NCBI GenBank assembly: GCA_018105865.1
Contig: CM030852.1
Span: 13,616,945-13,680,944, forward strand
DNA: 64,000 nt
Source: Metaphire vulgaris
Taxonomy: Eukaryota; Annelida; Clitellata; Crassiclitellata; Megascolecidae
Direction: 5' to 3'
Position 1 is the stretch's first letter, and each line of letters opens with the position of its first letter. The position numbers and the translations under genes were made by a program. This document shows, piece after piece, positions 44,088 through 57,565 of the stretch. A model generated the notes under the pieces. That model saw only the letters and a program-made list of their open reading frames with translations, ran no database searches and was not told the DNA's origin.

Positions 44088-44694
44088 CACTGTGGGGCAA
44101 TAAAAAACCACCCTACTGTATATTTTTGTCCATAACTTTGGCAAATGTAAACCGATTTTCAAAATGTTTTCGCTATTAGAACCACTGCTGCATTCCTTCC
44201 CAAACTTTGTAGTCCACAGGATTCCGATCTGGACTGCTTGGGAACCACAGTTCTGGTGGAATAAATGTAAGCTCTGTTTGCGATTTGGCGATGCAGCCTT
44301 TATCCGAACATGGGTCTAAAGTTTTAAAAAGTTATATCTATGTCAAACGTTATCCAATTTTCAAATTTTTGGGATTGTTTTGTTCCAAATACATGTTCCT
44401 ACATCTTTGCCTTTCACAAAAGGTTGCTACTCAAAACTTTTAGCCCAATATTACGTGCAAATACGGAAAAGCGCTGGCTGGCACTCTTGGGCTTCTCCCC
44501 TGCTTTAGTTTTGCTAGGTATGGTTGCTACACGTTAAGGGCGTTGTAAATAACACACACACACATATATATATATATGACATTGTCTATCCCCATTCATT
44601 TCTGAGTAAAATAGTGAAAATATTTTGAAAGTCGGCTTATGTTTGCCAAAGTCATGGATAAATATACAGCGGTTTGCTTTTTTGCCTCACTGTG
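44088..44694 (-). mobile_element. Tc1/mariner-like element with transposase remnant
   Basis: Long inverted ends starting CACTGTGGGGCAATAAAAAA and complement of GCCTCACTGTG, flanked by TA on both sides (44086-44087, 44695-44696). On the minus strand it encodes SSPDRNPVDYKVWEGMQQWF, the region around the third catalytic Asp of Tc1/mariner transposases (SPD-x-NP-x-DY-x-x-W). Most of the transposase is deleted or decayed. The site in unit A (38086) is a single TA. Confidence 0.9.
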
Positions 44695-45042
44695 TATAAT
44701 AAATTTTCCTGTGTAATATTGCGCATAGAATCATGCAGTCAGTTTTACTGCTATTGATACAGCTGTGCGAAGCAGGGCTGTACGGAGCAGTGACGCTCGA
44801 AAATTATTGGAAATAGTCGCCCGTTTGTCAGAATAGCCAAAATCAAAATCACGAGCTCTGAATAGATAACGATGACATGGGGATCGATTCCTCGACAGAT
44901 TTACAGTAGCAATAAAAGCATCGATGATAACTAAGTGCTTTTTCTGGCAACGGGCCCGTAATTAATCAAACCGTTCTTTTCAAAATAGCAACAGCGTTTA
45001 TGGCGTCCACCTGTGACTGTCAGAAACCGAGTCAGTCGTCAC

Positions 45043-45232
45043 CAGTGGCGGCTCTAGGATTTGGCAAGTGGGGAAGCCGTTGGGGTGGCAACTTCTAATC
45101 ATGGGGGGCCAACCATTTGTTGTTTAATGTATGTAGCATTAAGTATAGGGTCCCAACTGGGGGGCCATTGGGAGGGGCAGGCTCTCAATAGGGGGCACGC
45201 CCCCCTAACCCCCCCCGGTGGAGCCGCCACTG
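45043..45232. mobile_element. hAT-like MITE (CAGTGRCGGCTCC family)
   Basis: Ends CAGTGGCGGCTCTAGG and GGAGCCGCCACTG; flanks GTCGTCAC and GTTGTCAC match at 7 of 8. Confidence 0.88.
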
Positions 45233-45739
45233 GTTGTCACCGCTGACCGGCGATCCAGGTCGCGATGACGCAAGTTGCACGAACAATGACGACGTATTGA
45301 ATTAAATTTAAATTTAATCGAATCAAATATAATTTCGACAGAACCTTGGAGTAATGATACACAGGAGATAGCCTGCGCCTGTATGTTGAAGCCAGCTGTG
45401 GAGGACGCCATACTATTTGGTAACGCGTAACATTGCGTTTGCGATAGGCGACATCCAAGGGTTATAGCATTCGAATCGAGTACGTTTCATTTAATTTATG
45501 ATGAAATAATTTAATAAAATAATTGCAATCTACACAATGGTGCAAACCTCATCTTTTTAGCTCCTATATAACCTGAGATATAGCAAATTTAAAACGTTAC
45601 AGCAATCATTTCTGAAGAACGCTTTTCCAAAAATTAAATCCCCAGTACGGTGACGGCGTCTGAAAATGTAATCCCCACTTGAGGGGTTAAATATAAAACA
45701 TAGGTATTGAGGCTGGGAAGGAATAAATAAATGTATATA

Positions 45740-46320
45740 TAATAACGGGGGGCAGGGCACTGGGAGAGGGAAGGGAGGTTTGGGAGGAGGAAAGTGGGTT
45801 GTACGGGTTTTCGGAGCAGCGTTGTGTAGGTTTGGGAACGGGGTTTGGGGCCGGTGGGGTAGGGCGGAGCAGTGATGGGTTGGGGCCAGGGCGATTGGGA
45901 GAGGGATGGAGAGAGGTACGGGGGTTGGGAGAGGGGTGGGGAAGGAACGGAGGTTTGGGGCCTGTGGGGTAGGCGGGGCGGGTATGGGTTGGGGTCGGAG
46001 CGATTGGGAGAGGGATGGGAAGAGGAAAAGGGATGGGAAGAGGAAGGGAACGGGGTTTGGGGCCAGGGCCGGAACGGGTTGGGGCCGTGGCGATTGGGAC
46101 AAGAATGGGGAAAGGAAAAGGGGATGGAGAGAGGGAAGAGGAACGGGTATTTGGGGCCGGGACCGGAATGGGTTGGGGTCGGGGCGATTGAGAGAGGGAT
46201 GGGGCGAGGTAAGGGGATGGGGAAAGGGAAGGGAAAAGGGGATTTGGGGCCGGGGCGGGAATGGGTTGGGGCCTTGGCGATTGGGAGAGGGATGGGGTGA
46301 GGGAAGGGGGACGGGGGTTT
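45740..46320 (+). repeat. G-rich minisatellite, unit about 90-110 bp
   Basis: About six imperfect units with GGGAACGGGGTTTGGGGCC, GGGTTGGGGCC and GCGATTGGGAGAGGGATGG. Strong strand asymmetry (G-rich plus strand) gives many four-G-run clusters. A stray unit (GGGGGTTTGGGGCCTGTGGGG) sits at 46828-46862 next to the LINE end. Proline-rich and glycine-rich frames across it are artefacts. Confidence 0.9.
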
Positions 46321-46862
46321 AAGCTGCAATTAAGACGCTTCGTTAAACGCTCCGTTGTTAATACAGTTTTGATTAAACAATATTTGGTTCTCAATGACAA
46401 CAGCGTCTTGCAATACCCTCCGTGTTGCCGTCGGACATCGAGAATTATACATATAGACTAGGTGTTTACCCGTCAAAAATGACGGGGGAGAATGGCTGTT
46501 TTACCACCCGATTTTGCGCGAATGCAATAGGATTTTGCGCAATTAATTTCCCTAACTCGCCGCCTTTTCCTTCAACCGAGTTAAAGCCCATTCGCATGAA
46601 TTTTCTGAAACTTGATAGTCACGGTAAGTGTACTGATTTGGCAGTGTCGAACGACATGCAGTGCTTGATTCTCTTGTTTGCTGTGCTGCTTTTTCACGCC
46701 GAGCAACAGCCTGCTACTCATTCTCACTTGATTGTCGCAAAACTCGTGAACGCTGGACATTTTTTGCACGGATGGTTAGAAAGAGGAATACATGGTGATA
46801 CATGGAATGGTTAGAAGGAATGGGAACGGGGGTTTGGGGCCTGTGGGGTAGGCGGGGCGGGT

Positions 46863-48660
46863 ATTGAAGCATAAAAAAATGATTAAGAGAATCTTAAGGA
46901 TTTTAAATCAGCTAAGGTAGTTGATTCATTACTTAGTTACAGGTTGACTGCGACTTGGTTGTTGAAAAGGAAGCTTTTTAAAGAATTTTTAAAATAAAAG
47001 AAATTGTTAATAATTCTCAGTTCATTGGGCAGATTATTCCATAGTCTAGGTCCTGAAAACTTTGTAGTAAATTTTCTTTTATTTGTTGAGGCATAAGGAA
47101 GAAAGAGATTGTTAAAACTTCTGAGATTTATTTCAGATAAAGTAGTTTTCATTTGAAATAAGTTTAAGTTTTGAAGAGGATTAGGAAGGAGTTTATAGAT
47201 ATATTTATATACAAGAATAAGGATATGAAATTTGTAGAGACTTTCAATATTTAAAATTTTGTTGGTTATGAATAATTTAGCTGTGCTTACATAATCATGG
47301 TCATTGAATAATAATCTTATAGCTTTAATTTGGATAATTTGGATTTTGTTTATGTTTGATTTATAGTTATTACCCCAGATTTGTATACAGTAGGTTAGGT
47401 AGGATTGTATTAAAGCATAATACAATTGGTGTAGAGCATTCGAGTCCAATAGATATTTTAAGTGTCTAATAATATTTAGATTTTTAGATAATTTATTAAC
47501 TAGTTCACTAAAATGATATTTCCAACTTAAGTGTTGGTCCAATGTTATTCCTAAAAATTTTATATGAGTTTTTTGAGATATTATAGCATCATCTATTTTT
47601 ATTTGGTCTAATTTATTTAATAGGGGCTTTTTGGAGTGAAAGTATATAAAATGAGTTTTTTCTAGGTTCAGTGCAAGTCTATTTGTTTTAAACCAAGCAG
47701 AAGTTTTAGTTAGTTCCTGATTTATTATAGCAATTAATTCCTTTAAGTTATTATGACTCATAGTTAGACTAGTATCATCAGCAAACAGCAAATATTTGAA
47801 AATATTTGATGAATTTGGCAAATCATTTATGTAGATTAAAAACAAGAGAGGACCCAGAATTGATCCCTGTGGGACGCGGTGTGTATTTTCTTTTATATCA
47901 GAGTTGACATTGTTTACAACTGTAAATTGTTGTCTATTATGGAGATAATCTGTAAGCCAATTTAAGGTTACTCCTCTGAAACCATAATAATTTAATTTTT
48001 TAGCAAGATTCGATGGTCTAGAACATCAAAAGCTTTTTTTACATCGAGGAATATTCCAATAGTGTGCTTGTGGGATTCAAAATTAGTTGTTATGGTATCA
48101 ATTAAATTCATTATTGGCATATAAGTGGAGAATTTGGGTCTAAAACCATATTGATCAGTGGGTAGCATATTAAATTTATCTAAGTAGTTTACCATTCTGG
48201 TAAACATTGCCCTTTCTAGTATTTTTGAGAAAACTGGGAGGTTGGAAATGGGTCTGTAATTTGATACAACCATTTTAGAGCCATTTTTATAAATTGGGGT
48301 TATTTTTGCAATTTTCATTTCCTCTGGGACTTTTCCTGTAAGAAAAGAAGAATTTATGATATCAGATAAAGGTTCAGCTATATATTCAGCACAGAGAATA
48401 ACTATATTTTGATTTATTTCATCATTTCCTGTTGAATTTTTATGCTTAAGATTAAGTATAATATCTTTAACCTCTTCTGGGGTAGTTGGATAAATTTGAA
48501 AGGAGTTATTAGACAGATTGCTTATTAAATTATCATCAATTTGATCTAATGTGTTTGAAGGTTGAATTTTTGAAGCTATTTCATGGCCTATATCTACGAA
48601 GTAGTTGTTGAATTTATTGGAAACTGTTGTGATATGTTGTATATTGATTACTTTCTTACT
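46863..48660 (-). mobile_element. 5'-truncated LINE with reverse-transcriptase domain
   Basis: The minus strand encodes a near-continuous RT: KNSTGNDEI, ITPIYKNGSK, NYRPISNLPVFSKILE, DQYGFRPKFST, IFLDVKKAFD, VPQGSILGPLLF, YLLFADDTSL (catalytic ADD), LNLEKTHFIYF and HIKFLGITLD, ending NQVAVNL at 46937. A one-base loss in an A run near 47995 breaks the frame; otherwise it is open. The 5' end stops near 48660, so endonuclease and ORF1 are missing. The open frame suggests a recent insertion. CR1/Jockey-like by texture. Confidence 0.88.
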
Positions 48661-48911
48661 TATCTTGTAGAGTCTTTAGAGTCTTTTTTGACTTTGTCTC
48701 TTCCGTTTTACGTTTGGACTGAAACGTTGAAACAAATATAAATTGATACAAAATCGACCGAAATATCGATTATTTTGCAACATTGCGCTCAAAGCCTCCA
48801 ACAATAGGCCTACCAAAGCCTATCTGTCTGCCTGTCTGTCAATCTGTCGGTCTGTCTGTCTGTCTGACTGTCTGAAACATTACCCTTGTGTGATTCAAAG
48901 TGGCATATGAG

Positions 48912-49749
48912 TAGGGTTGCTAGACGTCCTCCAAAAGGAGGACATGTCCTCCTTTTTAGGTTCGTGTCCTCCGTCCTCCCGGCAAAGCTAAAAATTGTAA
49001 AATGTCCTCCTTTTGTGATTTTGTATGCTATCAATTTTCGTTCTCGCGGTATTGACGCATTTCATACGTTTTAGCCCGTTATCTCAGTTTACCCAAGCAT
49101 CGATATTAAAATAGCTTTTTAATAATACCAATATCGATTGTCCAAAGTCCCAAAATACTCGACTCTCGTCATTCTATCTCTAGTGTCTATGCAATAGTCT
49201 ATGGTCAAAATGTTAATTTCATTTCCAGTAGCAAACGCAGAGACTGTAAACAGTAAACGGCTAGTCATCATCAGCCATACAACTCGATGACCTGGAGCCG
49301 TACATAAATTACGTAACGCGATTTTGGCACTTTTTTGACCCCCCTACGTAACACGACGTAACAAAACGTCAGACCCCTCAAATATTACATAACAACGGGC
49401 TGACCCCCCATTTTCGTCCTCCAAAAAGTCTTGACAAGCAAAAAAGTTCATATCCTTGTATTTTTTCATCTCGATAAACCCTGACAAGCAAAAAAGAGGT
49501 CATCCTTGTTTTTCCTCTTCAAAATCTCTGACAAGCCGAAAACGGTCACTTAAATTTTTTTGCGTTACGTAACATTTCCGGACCCCCCTCGTCGTCACAC
49601 TTCGTAACAAATGGCCGGACCCCCAAACCGCGTTACGTAATTTATGGACGACCACTGCACAGCTGGTTTCATGTATACAATGTCCTCCTCTGTCCTCCTT
49701 TTCGTCTGGCTCTGTCCTCCTTTGGCTACCCATGCATCTGGCAACCCTA
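48912..49749. mobile_element. hAT-like element (TAGGGTTGCYAGA), 838 bp
   Basis: Ends TAGGGTTGCTAGACGTCC and TGGCAACCCTA with exact 8-bp duplication CATATGAG (48904-48911, 49750-49757). Subterminal GTCCTCC repeats on both sides. Another element is nested inside (49302-49647). Confidence 0.92.
49302..49647. mobile_element. Nested TIR element (ATAAATTACGTAACGCG)
   Basis: 17-bp perfect inverted ends ATAAATTACGTAACGCG (49304-49320 and 49629-49645). Three GACAAGCAAAAAAG-type motifs inside (49431, 49481, 49528). Confidence 0.8.
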
Positions 49750-51082
49750 CATATGAGGCATTGCTGGCTTTGTGAACGCCACTGGGTGGGTATTATTGTA
49801 ACGCTTGGCCACTATGGCGGTTATTTTGTTGTTTAGTAAATTGTTTAAAACATTTTAAACTTAATAGTTAATTAACCAAGCAAAAGATGGAAAGATGCAA
49901 TTTCTTCAAATTATGCTATTAATATCAATAGCATAAATGCTGAATTTAGACCGTTTGATGCTAAAAGCTAAGCAGCAGTTGTTAATGCATTTGAGAAGAT
50001 TCAACTGACGCGTTTATGTAAGAGTCATAAATGTCTAAAGATAAAAAGAATTATAGGCAAAGTTCCGATTCCAAGCCATGGTCCGTGGTACAGTAGCGTT
50101 CGAGCGGTCAGGACGAATTCGAAATTTTCTTTCTTTTTGAGTCTCAACTTTAACCTAAAAAGACAGAATGGCAACTGGTGAAAAATGTTCTAATAACGTT
50201 CAATATTTACGAAAACACAATAGCTCTTATCACAATAAACGCTTATTTCGCTACAAATGTTCGTAATCTCAAAGTCTTAGGAGTCAAAGATTTTTCTCAC
50301 TGGCAATGATCTTGTATCTGTCGAACGTGATGGTTCCGGAAAATCCTTGATTTGGTACTCCAAATGGAATGATGGTTGATCGAATACGATCTCCGCGAAC
50401 GCTGCTTTCAAGTTTGATGTCTAGTACATTGCTGAATGTGTCCTGAATAGGAAAAATATCAAACAACTTTTGTACCAAACCTGTTTGTCAGTTGTATTTC
50501 TACTCGGATTTCCTTAGACTTTTTAAAATTTACCAGAGACAAACGGACTCTACTTTCTGTCTCTGTCTCTGTCTGTTTCTGCCTGTCTGTCTGTTTGTCT
50601 GTCTCTCTCTGTGTCTCTGTCTCTCTGTCTCTGTCTCTCTGTCTCTGTCTGTCTCTTTCTCTCTCTTTCAGTCTTTCTCTACACTTTAAAACTAACGTCT
50701 TTAGATTCCAAGTCTATGTGGAATAGCTGGCCTTACACCATAGGGAATGGGAACTATTGTGTCTCCAATCAATCCAGACGTTGATCATCACGGACTTGAA
50801 GTTCACGAATTCATCGAAGATGACTTCAGTGAAGCCGACGATTCCGATTCCGGCACAATTCAAATCGAGTTCAATGAATGGGTACTCTGGGGCAACTGAC
50901 GCCGAGAAAGTACCACTCGTACCACCGAGTCTTATGATGCCGAGCGAGGCTGTTTGAATTAGGTCTTTAATAAGGTTGACGATGGTACAGACTTTCAATA
51001 AGCCAACTGAAATGTAAACACAGAAGAACATTAGGATGAATTGCACATCTAACTGTGCATTTAGAAAACTCACCTCTTCAAT

Positions 51083-51230
51083 CAATCAATCAATCAACCA
51101 ACCAATCAATCAATCAATAAACTTCTATGGCGCCACTATCTTAATGCCCAGGGCATCAGCCGATGGCGCACCAAATCCAAATAGAATTAGAGCCAGCTCA
51201 ATCCGGAAGATCAGTCAGAAGAGCGGGGGA
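51083..51230 (-). mobile_element. LINE 3' tail in intron 4 of gene B
   Basis: Same fragment as at 32500-32645, so it predates the A/B duplication. Confidence 0.75.
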
Positions 51231-51860
51231 GCAATCTTCTTCTTGTTGTAATCCGCTGTATAATATAAATAGAGAATTTGGATGAATGCGCAATTGTTAG
51301 TTTCGTCGTTTCTTACCTTCAGTGCAAGCCTTGATATTAATGTCGGTGAGAGAAACATTGCGTCTGAAATCGACCGATGCCAAGTAGAAGTCCACTCTTC
51401 TCACATCATTGGCCCCACTCACAGAAGTCGATTTATCGTTCGGACCAATTGCCTACGATAATGTAATTTTAGAGGCAAATTTTTAATAACACAACTGCAC
51501 AGTTCAGAGTTCGTTAGGTGTCACAACTCAAAAATCTATTTTAAATTATGCCTACTTCAGCATATGCAATGGCAAATTATAAGAAAAACAGATACAGACA
51601 AAGAATTTCAGAGGCAATGTTAAAAAACTCGGTGGCATAGTTCAAAGTTTGCTAGGTATCACAACTCAGAAATCTGTTTTGAAAAGAACTTCAATATAGA
51701 CAGTTGCCAATTATAAGAAAAACAGATACAGACAAAGCATTATTTGTAATTCACGAAAATCCTTCGATATTGTAACTATTTAAGAAATTCCGTGTATTTC
51801 AGATGAATGCTCTACATGTATGCTTCACTTCAATAAGAGTGTATTTTCCTTCCATATCTC

Positions 51861-51864
<4 letters not shown>

Positions 51865-51932
<68 letters not shown>
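51865..51932. repeat. (TA)n in intron 3 of gene B
   Basis: Expanded counterpart of 33147-33190. Confidence 0.95.
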
Positions 51933-51935
<3 letters not shown>

Positions 51936-53804
51936 AGAGCCGGTTATACGTTGGGACGACTAGGGATGCATCCTATACACCGACCCACCAAAAATGCGTC
52001 TTCGATGGAAGACGATCGTCTAAACGAATTAGCCTTGATAAGTTGATGTATATCCACAAAGATAATGACATATCCATAGACAATGTCATCGACAAATTTC
52101 GCTTCCAGCAATAGAAAACTCGACTTTGAACTATGACTTCGTATAACCAGACTAAAATGGCTTTTATACATTGTCAATTCTGAACATTATATTATATCGA
52201 TCAAATCTACAGACTTCTTCTAAATCGTTTACAGTTCCTTTGACAATTCGCCGGATCTTCCTAGAAATGTATTGTAACCCCCACCAGTTTCCTAGAAATT
52301 CATTGCAACACCTCACCAAGAATTCTTGGAAATACCGCCGGAGATATCTCGCTGTTTCACACGAGAGCTAATGAGAAAATATCAAAGTTACGAATATATT
52401 TTCGAGACAGTGACCTGAGTTGTGATAGTATTTCCATTGTTCTGAGTGATCACAACACGGAAATAGTCCAAATTGTCGGAGCTTTGAAACGAGATGGAAT
52501 CGATGAAGACTAAGGGTGAGAGTAGTATTCCGGCAACACCGCCGATAATACCGCTCTGGGGCCAATCGAAGCCGAAATGGGCAATCTGGTAATTCCAGGT
52601 TACGCCGTTGGAGGCTGTCCAGAAGTCTGTCGCAGGTCCCTGGTAGTTAGTCTTGAAGCAGCGTGGGTCTCCGACACGCGAAACCACATCTATGAATGAA
52701 ACATAAAATTGCGATGGGGTTTTTAGAAATTATTTATTAGACCATGTAGGATAGTATTTTGAAAATTACCGGAAAGAGTCTGACTGATGGAAACATCCAA
52801 GTATACTGCAGTTAATTGAAGCTACAATATATGTCCATGTTTTGCGGTAATATCGAAATAATTCAAGAGGAAATGGGATATTATTTTCCCTGCATTGATT
52901 TGATAAAAGCTATAACATCTTGACAATAGTAGGGGAATGACGGTTGAACGATGAATTTGGAGATGCATTTTAAAGACACTTGGACAATTTACAATGAAAT
53001 TCATGACTTCGAAACGAAGAATTATTATTTTTTGTAATTCTCCAACAGCTCTGCAAGGCCACGAATTAACATTACCGTCTCTGAGTAGAAATGCAAGAGG
53101 CGCTACACAATTGCTACATTGCATTATATGTACAGTACTTTCGTGTCATTTGATCAGTCAAAAAGCAAGCCTCGTTTCAAAGTTAACTGTAAAGTTTGCT
53201 TGCCATTTATAACAGTCAATGCATAACAAATATATGTCCACATTATTCATCCTGTAATCTCGACATGGTGGTGATGATCAGCTGCTAGAGGAATTGCTTA
53301 GAAGGACTGTGGTGTCAGTGATGGGAGCTTCGGCCGAATTACTATTTTGAGCTCTACCAGAAGGTGATGATCAGCACAGATGTGCATTCACTGGGGAGTG
53401 GACAGCACAAGATTACGGAAATATGTCTGCCATGACATCTTCTACTTTTCGTTCTCGCACTGAGGCAAATTGTCAACTCCAACCCTCCGATCCCGCAAAA
53501 AACATTTGTAATAGTTGTTGAAATTTCCAAGCGCTAACATTGCAAACTTAAAGTCCTTCATTAAATGTTTAAGCATTCGATCTCTAGCGAAGTATTCACA
53601 GAGAAAATACAGTACGATACGTTTTCTTGTAGTTAAAATTTTATATACATATATATATATATATACTAAAAGTCTGACTCTATTAAGCAAAGCCTCTGTG
53701 GCAGGACTTGCTTTCGGACCTCACGACACTCAACTGAAACCCATAATCGGAATAAATAATGGGAGGCATATGTCTGTCTATGACTCTATGTCCATTAGCC
53801 TAGC

Positions 53805-53848
<44 letters not shown>

Positions 53849-53978
53849 CTTCACATCCCTCTATACAGGCCAAGACTAGTTGTGAGATTTTGGCAGAAAC
53901 ATGAAGAACATTTTGAAACATAAGGAAAATTCTGTGCCTTATTCTGCAACAAATCGATTGTTTGAAGAAACGAGTTAA

Positions 53979-54222
53979 CTAACTAATTATGCATATCAAT
54001 ACTGACCAGTTAACTAATTATGCATATCAATACTGACCAGTTAACTAATTATGCATATCAATACTGACCAGTTAACTAATTATGCATATCAATACTGACC
54101 AGTTAACTAATTATGCATATCAATACTGACCAGTTAACTAATTATGCATATCAATACTGACCAGTTAACTCAATATGCATATCAATACTGACCAGTTAAC
54201 TAATTATGCATATCAATACTGA
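53979..54222. repeat. 31-bp minisatellite abutting exon 2 donor (gene B)
   Basis: Eight units, like gene A; one unit reads AACTCAATATGCATAT. Runs into the donor of the PAN exon at 54223. Confidence 0.9.
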
Positions 54223-54567
54223 CCCTGCGGCGGTTGCGGAGGTGCCGGAGTCTCGCAGATTTTGTCGTAATGATCAATGCCAGGTGTTGCCTCTACATCA
54301 GACTGCGTCTTATGCCACCTGCAGGCGCTGCTTGCACGATCGAAGTCAAAGCCTTGGCATTCTGGAATTGATGAACAATAATCCTGGCAAGCTACCCGTC
54401 CCGTCTCTGGGGATGTTATTCCTCCCTCTATGTTCGAATCGGGAGTAAATCTGTAGCTGCAAGATTGCCTTTAAGAAATAACAGACAATTCTTAGCCTAA
54501 AGCTGTCTGTCTCAATGCTCATATTCGTTGTGTGCCATCCAATAAGATAAAATGACAAAATAAAAAA

Positions 54568-55105
<538 letters not shown>

Positions 55106-55609
55106 ACAGACATACAGAAGAAGGATTTTAATATTATAGATAGAACTATCAAATTTTCAAATAATTAAAATTGCACCACTGGCTTCGCTGTTGAATGAGC
55201 ACTGTTGCAAAATTGTCGTTGATAAAACAGTTAACAACGTTAGACAATTGGCGCTTGAGCGTTTATGTTATCATTCGACGATTGTCTATTTACTTTTCGG
55301 TTGGCAAAATAAATCAAGACTTTAAATTTATAATAAATTATGCAGTCGCTGTCGTCATTTTCTTTGACTGTTAATAATCTCTTCGGAGGTATATTAATAG
55401 AACACCTGACATCAGAGGAATCGGTCTTAAACGTTTGCGATGTAGATATACCATCAAATACAGTTGATCCTTACCCTGCTACATTGCATGTAGAAATTAC
55501 CAACACTGTCGCCAAGCACAGCACCAACATCTTGTTCTTTTCAGACGATTAAAGTGAAGAATTCAATCGATCTTCAAAGGCAGACAATTTGGTGAATATC
55601 CGCTTAACG

Positions 55610-55615
55610 TTTATA
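55610..55615 (-). promoter_or_regulatory. Candidate TATA box of gene B
   Basis: TATAAA on the minus strand 80 nt upstream of the gene B ATG, at the same spacing as in gene A. Confidence 0.4.
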
Positions 55616-55640
55616 GAACATTGACAATTAGTTCATCAAA

Positions 55641-56300
55641 ATGCCAAGAGAGCCACTCTTTGTAAGAGGTAAAGGTTGTTCCAAACTCGAACGAAGGAGC
55701 CTAGGGGCCGTTCTAAATGTTCTAAATGCTGCGGCTCGTCTTGTGGCTAAAGCTTCTTGCTACTCTAGCATCTCTGATATTATGCTTAACACCCTACACT
55801 GGCTTCCAATTTACGACCACATTAATTTCAAACAAGTAATTATTGTTTCTGAAGCACTTCGAGGTCAGGCACCGTCTTACATTACTGGGCTATTCAAATC
55901 ACCCTCTTCCACTGCACATCGTCTCCTCCGCTCCACTGACCAGAAGAGTGTTTATGTTCCCAGATCACAAGAACTGCTGCATCTTTGCAGCATCGACCAT
56001 TTGGAATAATAATAATATAATATAATATAACAAGTTTAAAGACTGCCCTGTGTGAGAACCACTGACAATCATCCTTACTGGTTTATTTTGAACTGCCTTG
56101 AACCCATCCATCCAGTTCCCATCTGTCTTCTTGCACTTACCTCCTCCCGTTTCTTGAACTGTTTCAATGTGTCCTCTGGTTCTAAAGCTCAAGTCTGTTC
56201 AATGCAAACTAAAGTCCCACTACTTTATCGCGCGACGCCAATGGCAGGAGCGCCTCTGAGTAGAAATATAACAAGCGCTATATAAACGTTACATTACATT
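55641..56300 (+). mobile_element. LINE ORF2 C-terminal fragment with tail (unit B)
   Basis: Counterpart of 36885-37430: NAAARLVAKASCYSSIS, LHWLPIYDHINFKQ, RGQAPSYITGLF. The end carries GCGCTATATAAACGTTACAT. Confidence 0.75.
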
Positions 56301-57098
56301 CTGTTAGGCCAAATCGACAGAACTGTTCTTGTCAATAATCGTCGGAAATGTCTAAGCTCAGCTGGAATTGTGTTCTGGGAATATGCTTAATTTGACAACG
56401 TTGACTTACAATAGTCTCACTCTCTTAGGCAACACTAATATGAACAGCAAAGTCTTAGTTAGAAGTATAACACAACCAAACCATTTTCTAAATTGACGCG
56501 AATTATTGCATTTGATCTGTTTAACTTTAACAACTTCTGAAACAGCTTCCTATAGGCTTAAGGTTTCTCTAAATAATAATGCAGGCCTAGATATAAATTA
56601 TCATAATAACAATAGAGGTACTATTTTGGACAGATCTTGATGCTAAAATTGTCTGAAAGAATTATAACATTATTCAGAGTTTAGCCTACCAAAATGAAAT
56701 TCAGGAGATGATATAGAATTGGATTATAGCAGAACCGTTGACCACTTCGTCTTCTGGTCGACGATGTGTTGAAGAGCTTCCAAAGAGTCTCCAGAAATTC
56801 GCGTGCTATGACTTGTCTACTGAGGCGCTTTTATACAAAATTCTGATACAAAGACGGATAATGAAAAACAATTTTTCACTTCCATGCGATGACTTTCTGG
56901 GTTGAAATTTATTGTCGGATTTCCTATTGAAAAAATGTCCGCAATGTTCGTCAGATTGTATAATAAATTTTCTTGTTCTGACATGTTGCTCATCGAACCA
57001 CGCAATTAGTTTTATTTGTATTGACACAGCTGTGCGAAGCACTGACATTATAATATTTGAAATATTATTTATCAGAATCAATTAATTATAGCTCTGAG

Positions 57099-57477
57099 CA
57101 GGGGCGTAGCTGGGGTGTCCGGCTCTCCGGGACAAAACATACTGATGGCGCCCCTAAACTTTAAAAAAACTCAAGTTCACAAAAAACCTAAAAACCCTGA
57201 CAAGCAAAAAGTCGTCAACTTCACAAGCAAAAAGGTCGTGATTGTGCGATGTGTGTGTGAGCGCTGACGACTTAAGCAACTATATTGATTCTAGGCCAGC
57301 GGTTCTCAACCTGTGGGTCGCGACGCCTATGGGGTCGATTGACGATTTGCCAGGGGTCGCCTGAGACCATTGCAAATATGGAGTTGCCTATTTTCTGATG
57401 TGCAAAACTTCTAATTGTACAAGATTTCCGCATTCCTATTACTAGATTTGTAAAACTGTGATTGTCACTCAATAGAC

Positions 57478-57565
<88 letters not shown>

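Noticed and set aside
45634..46400. Proline-rich ORFs of 180-237 aa on the minus strand and Gly/Trp-rich ORFs on the plus strand
   Set aside because: They read through a G-rich minisatellite in all frames, with no start context, splice sites or domain.
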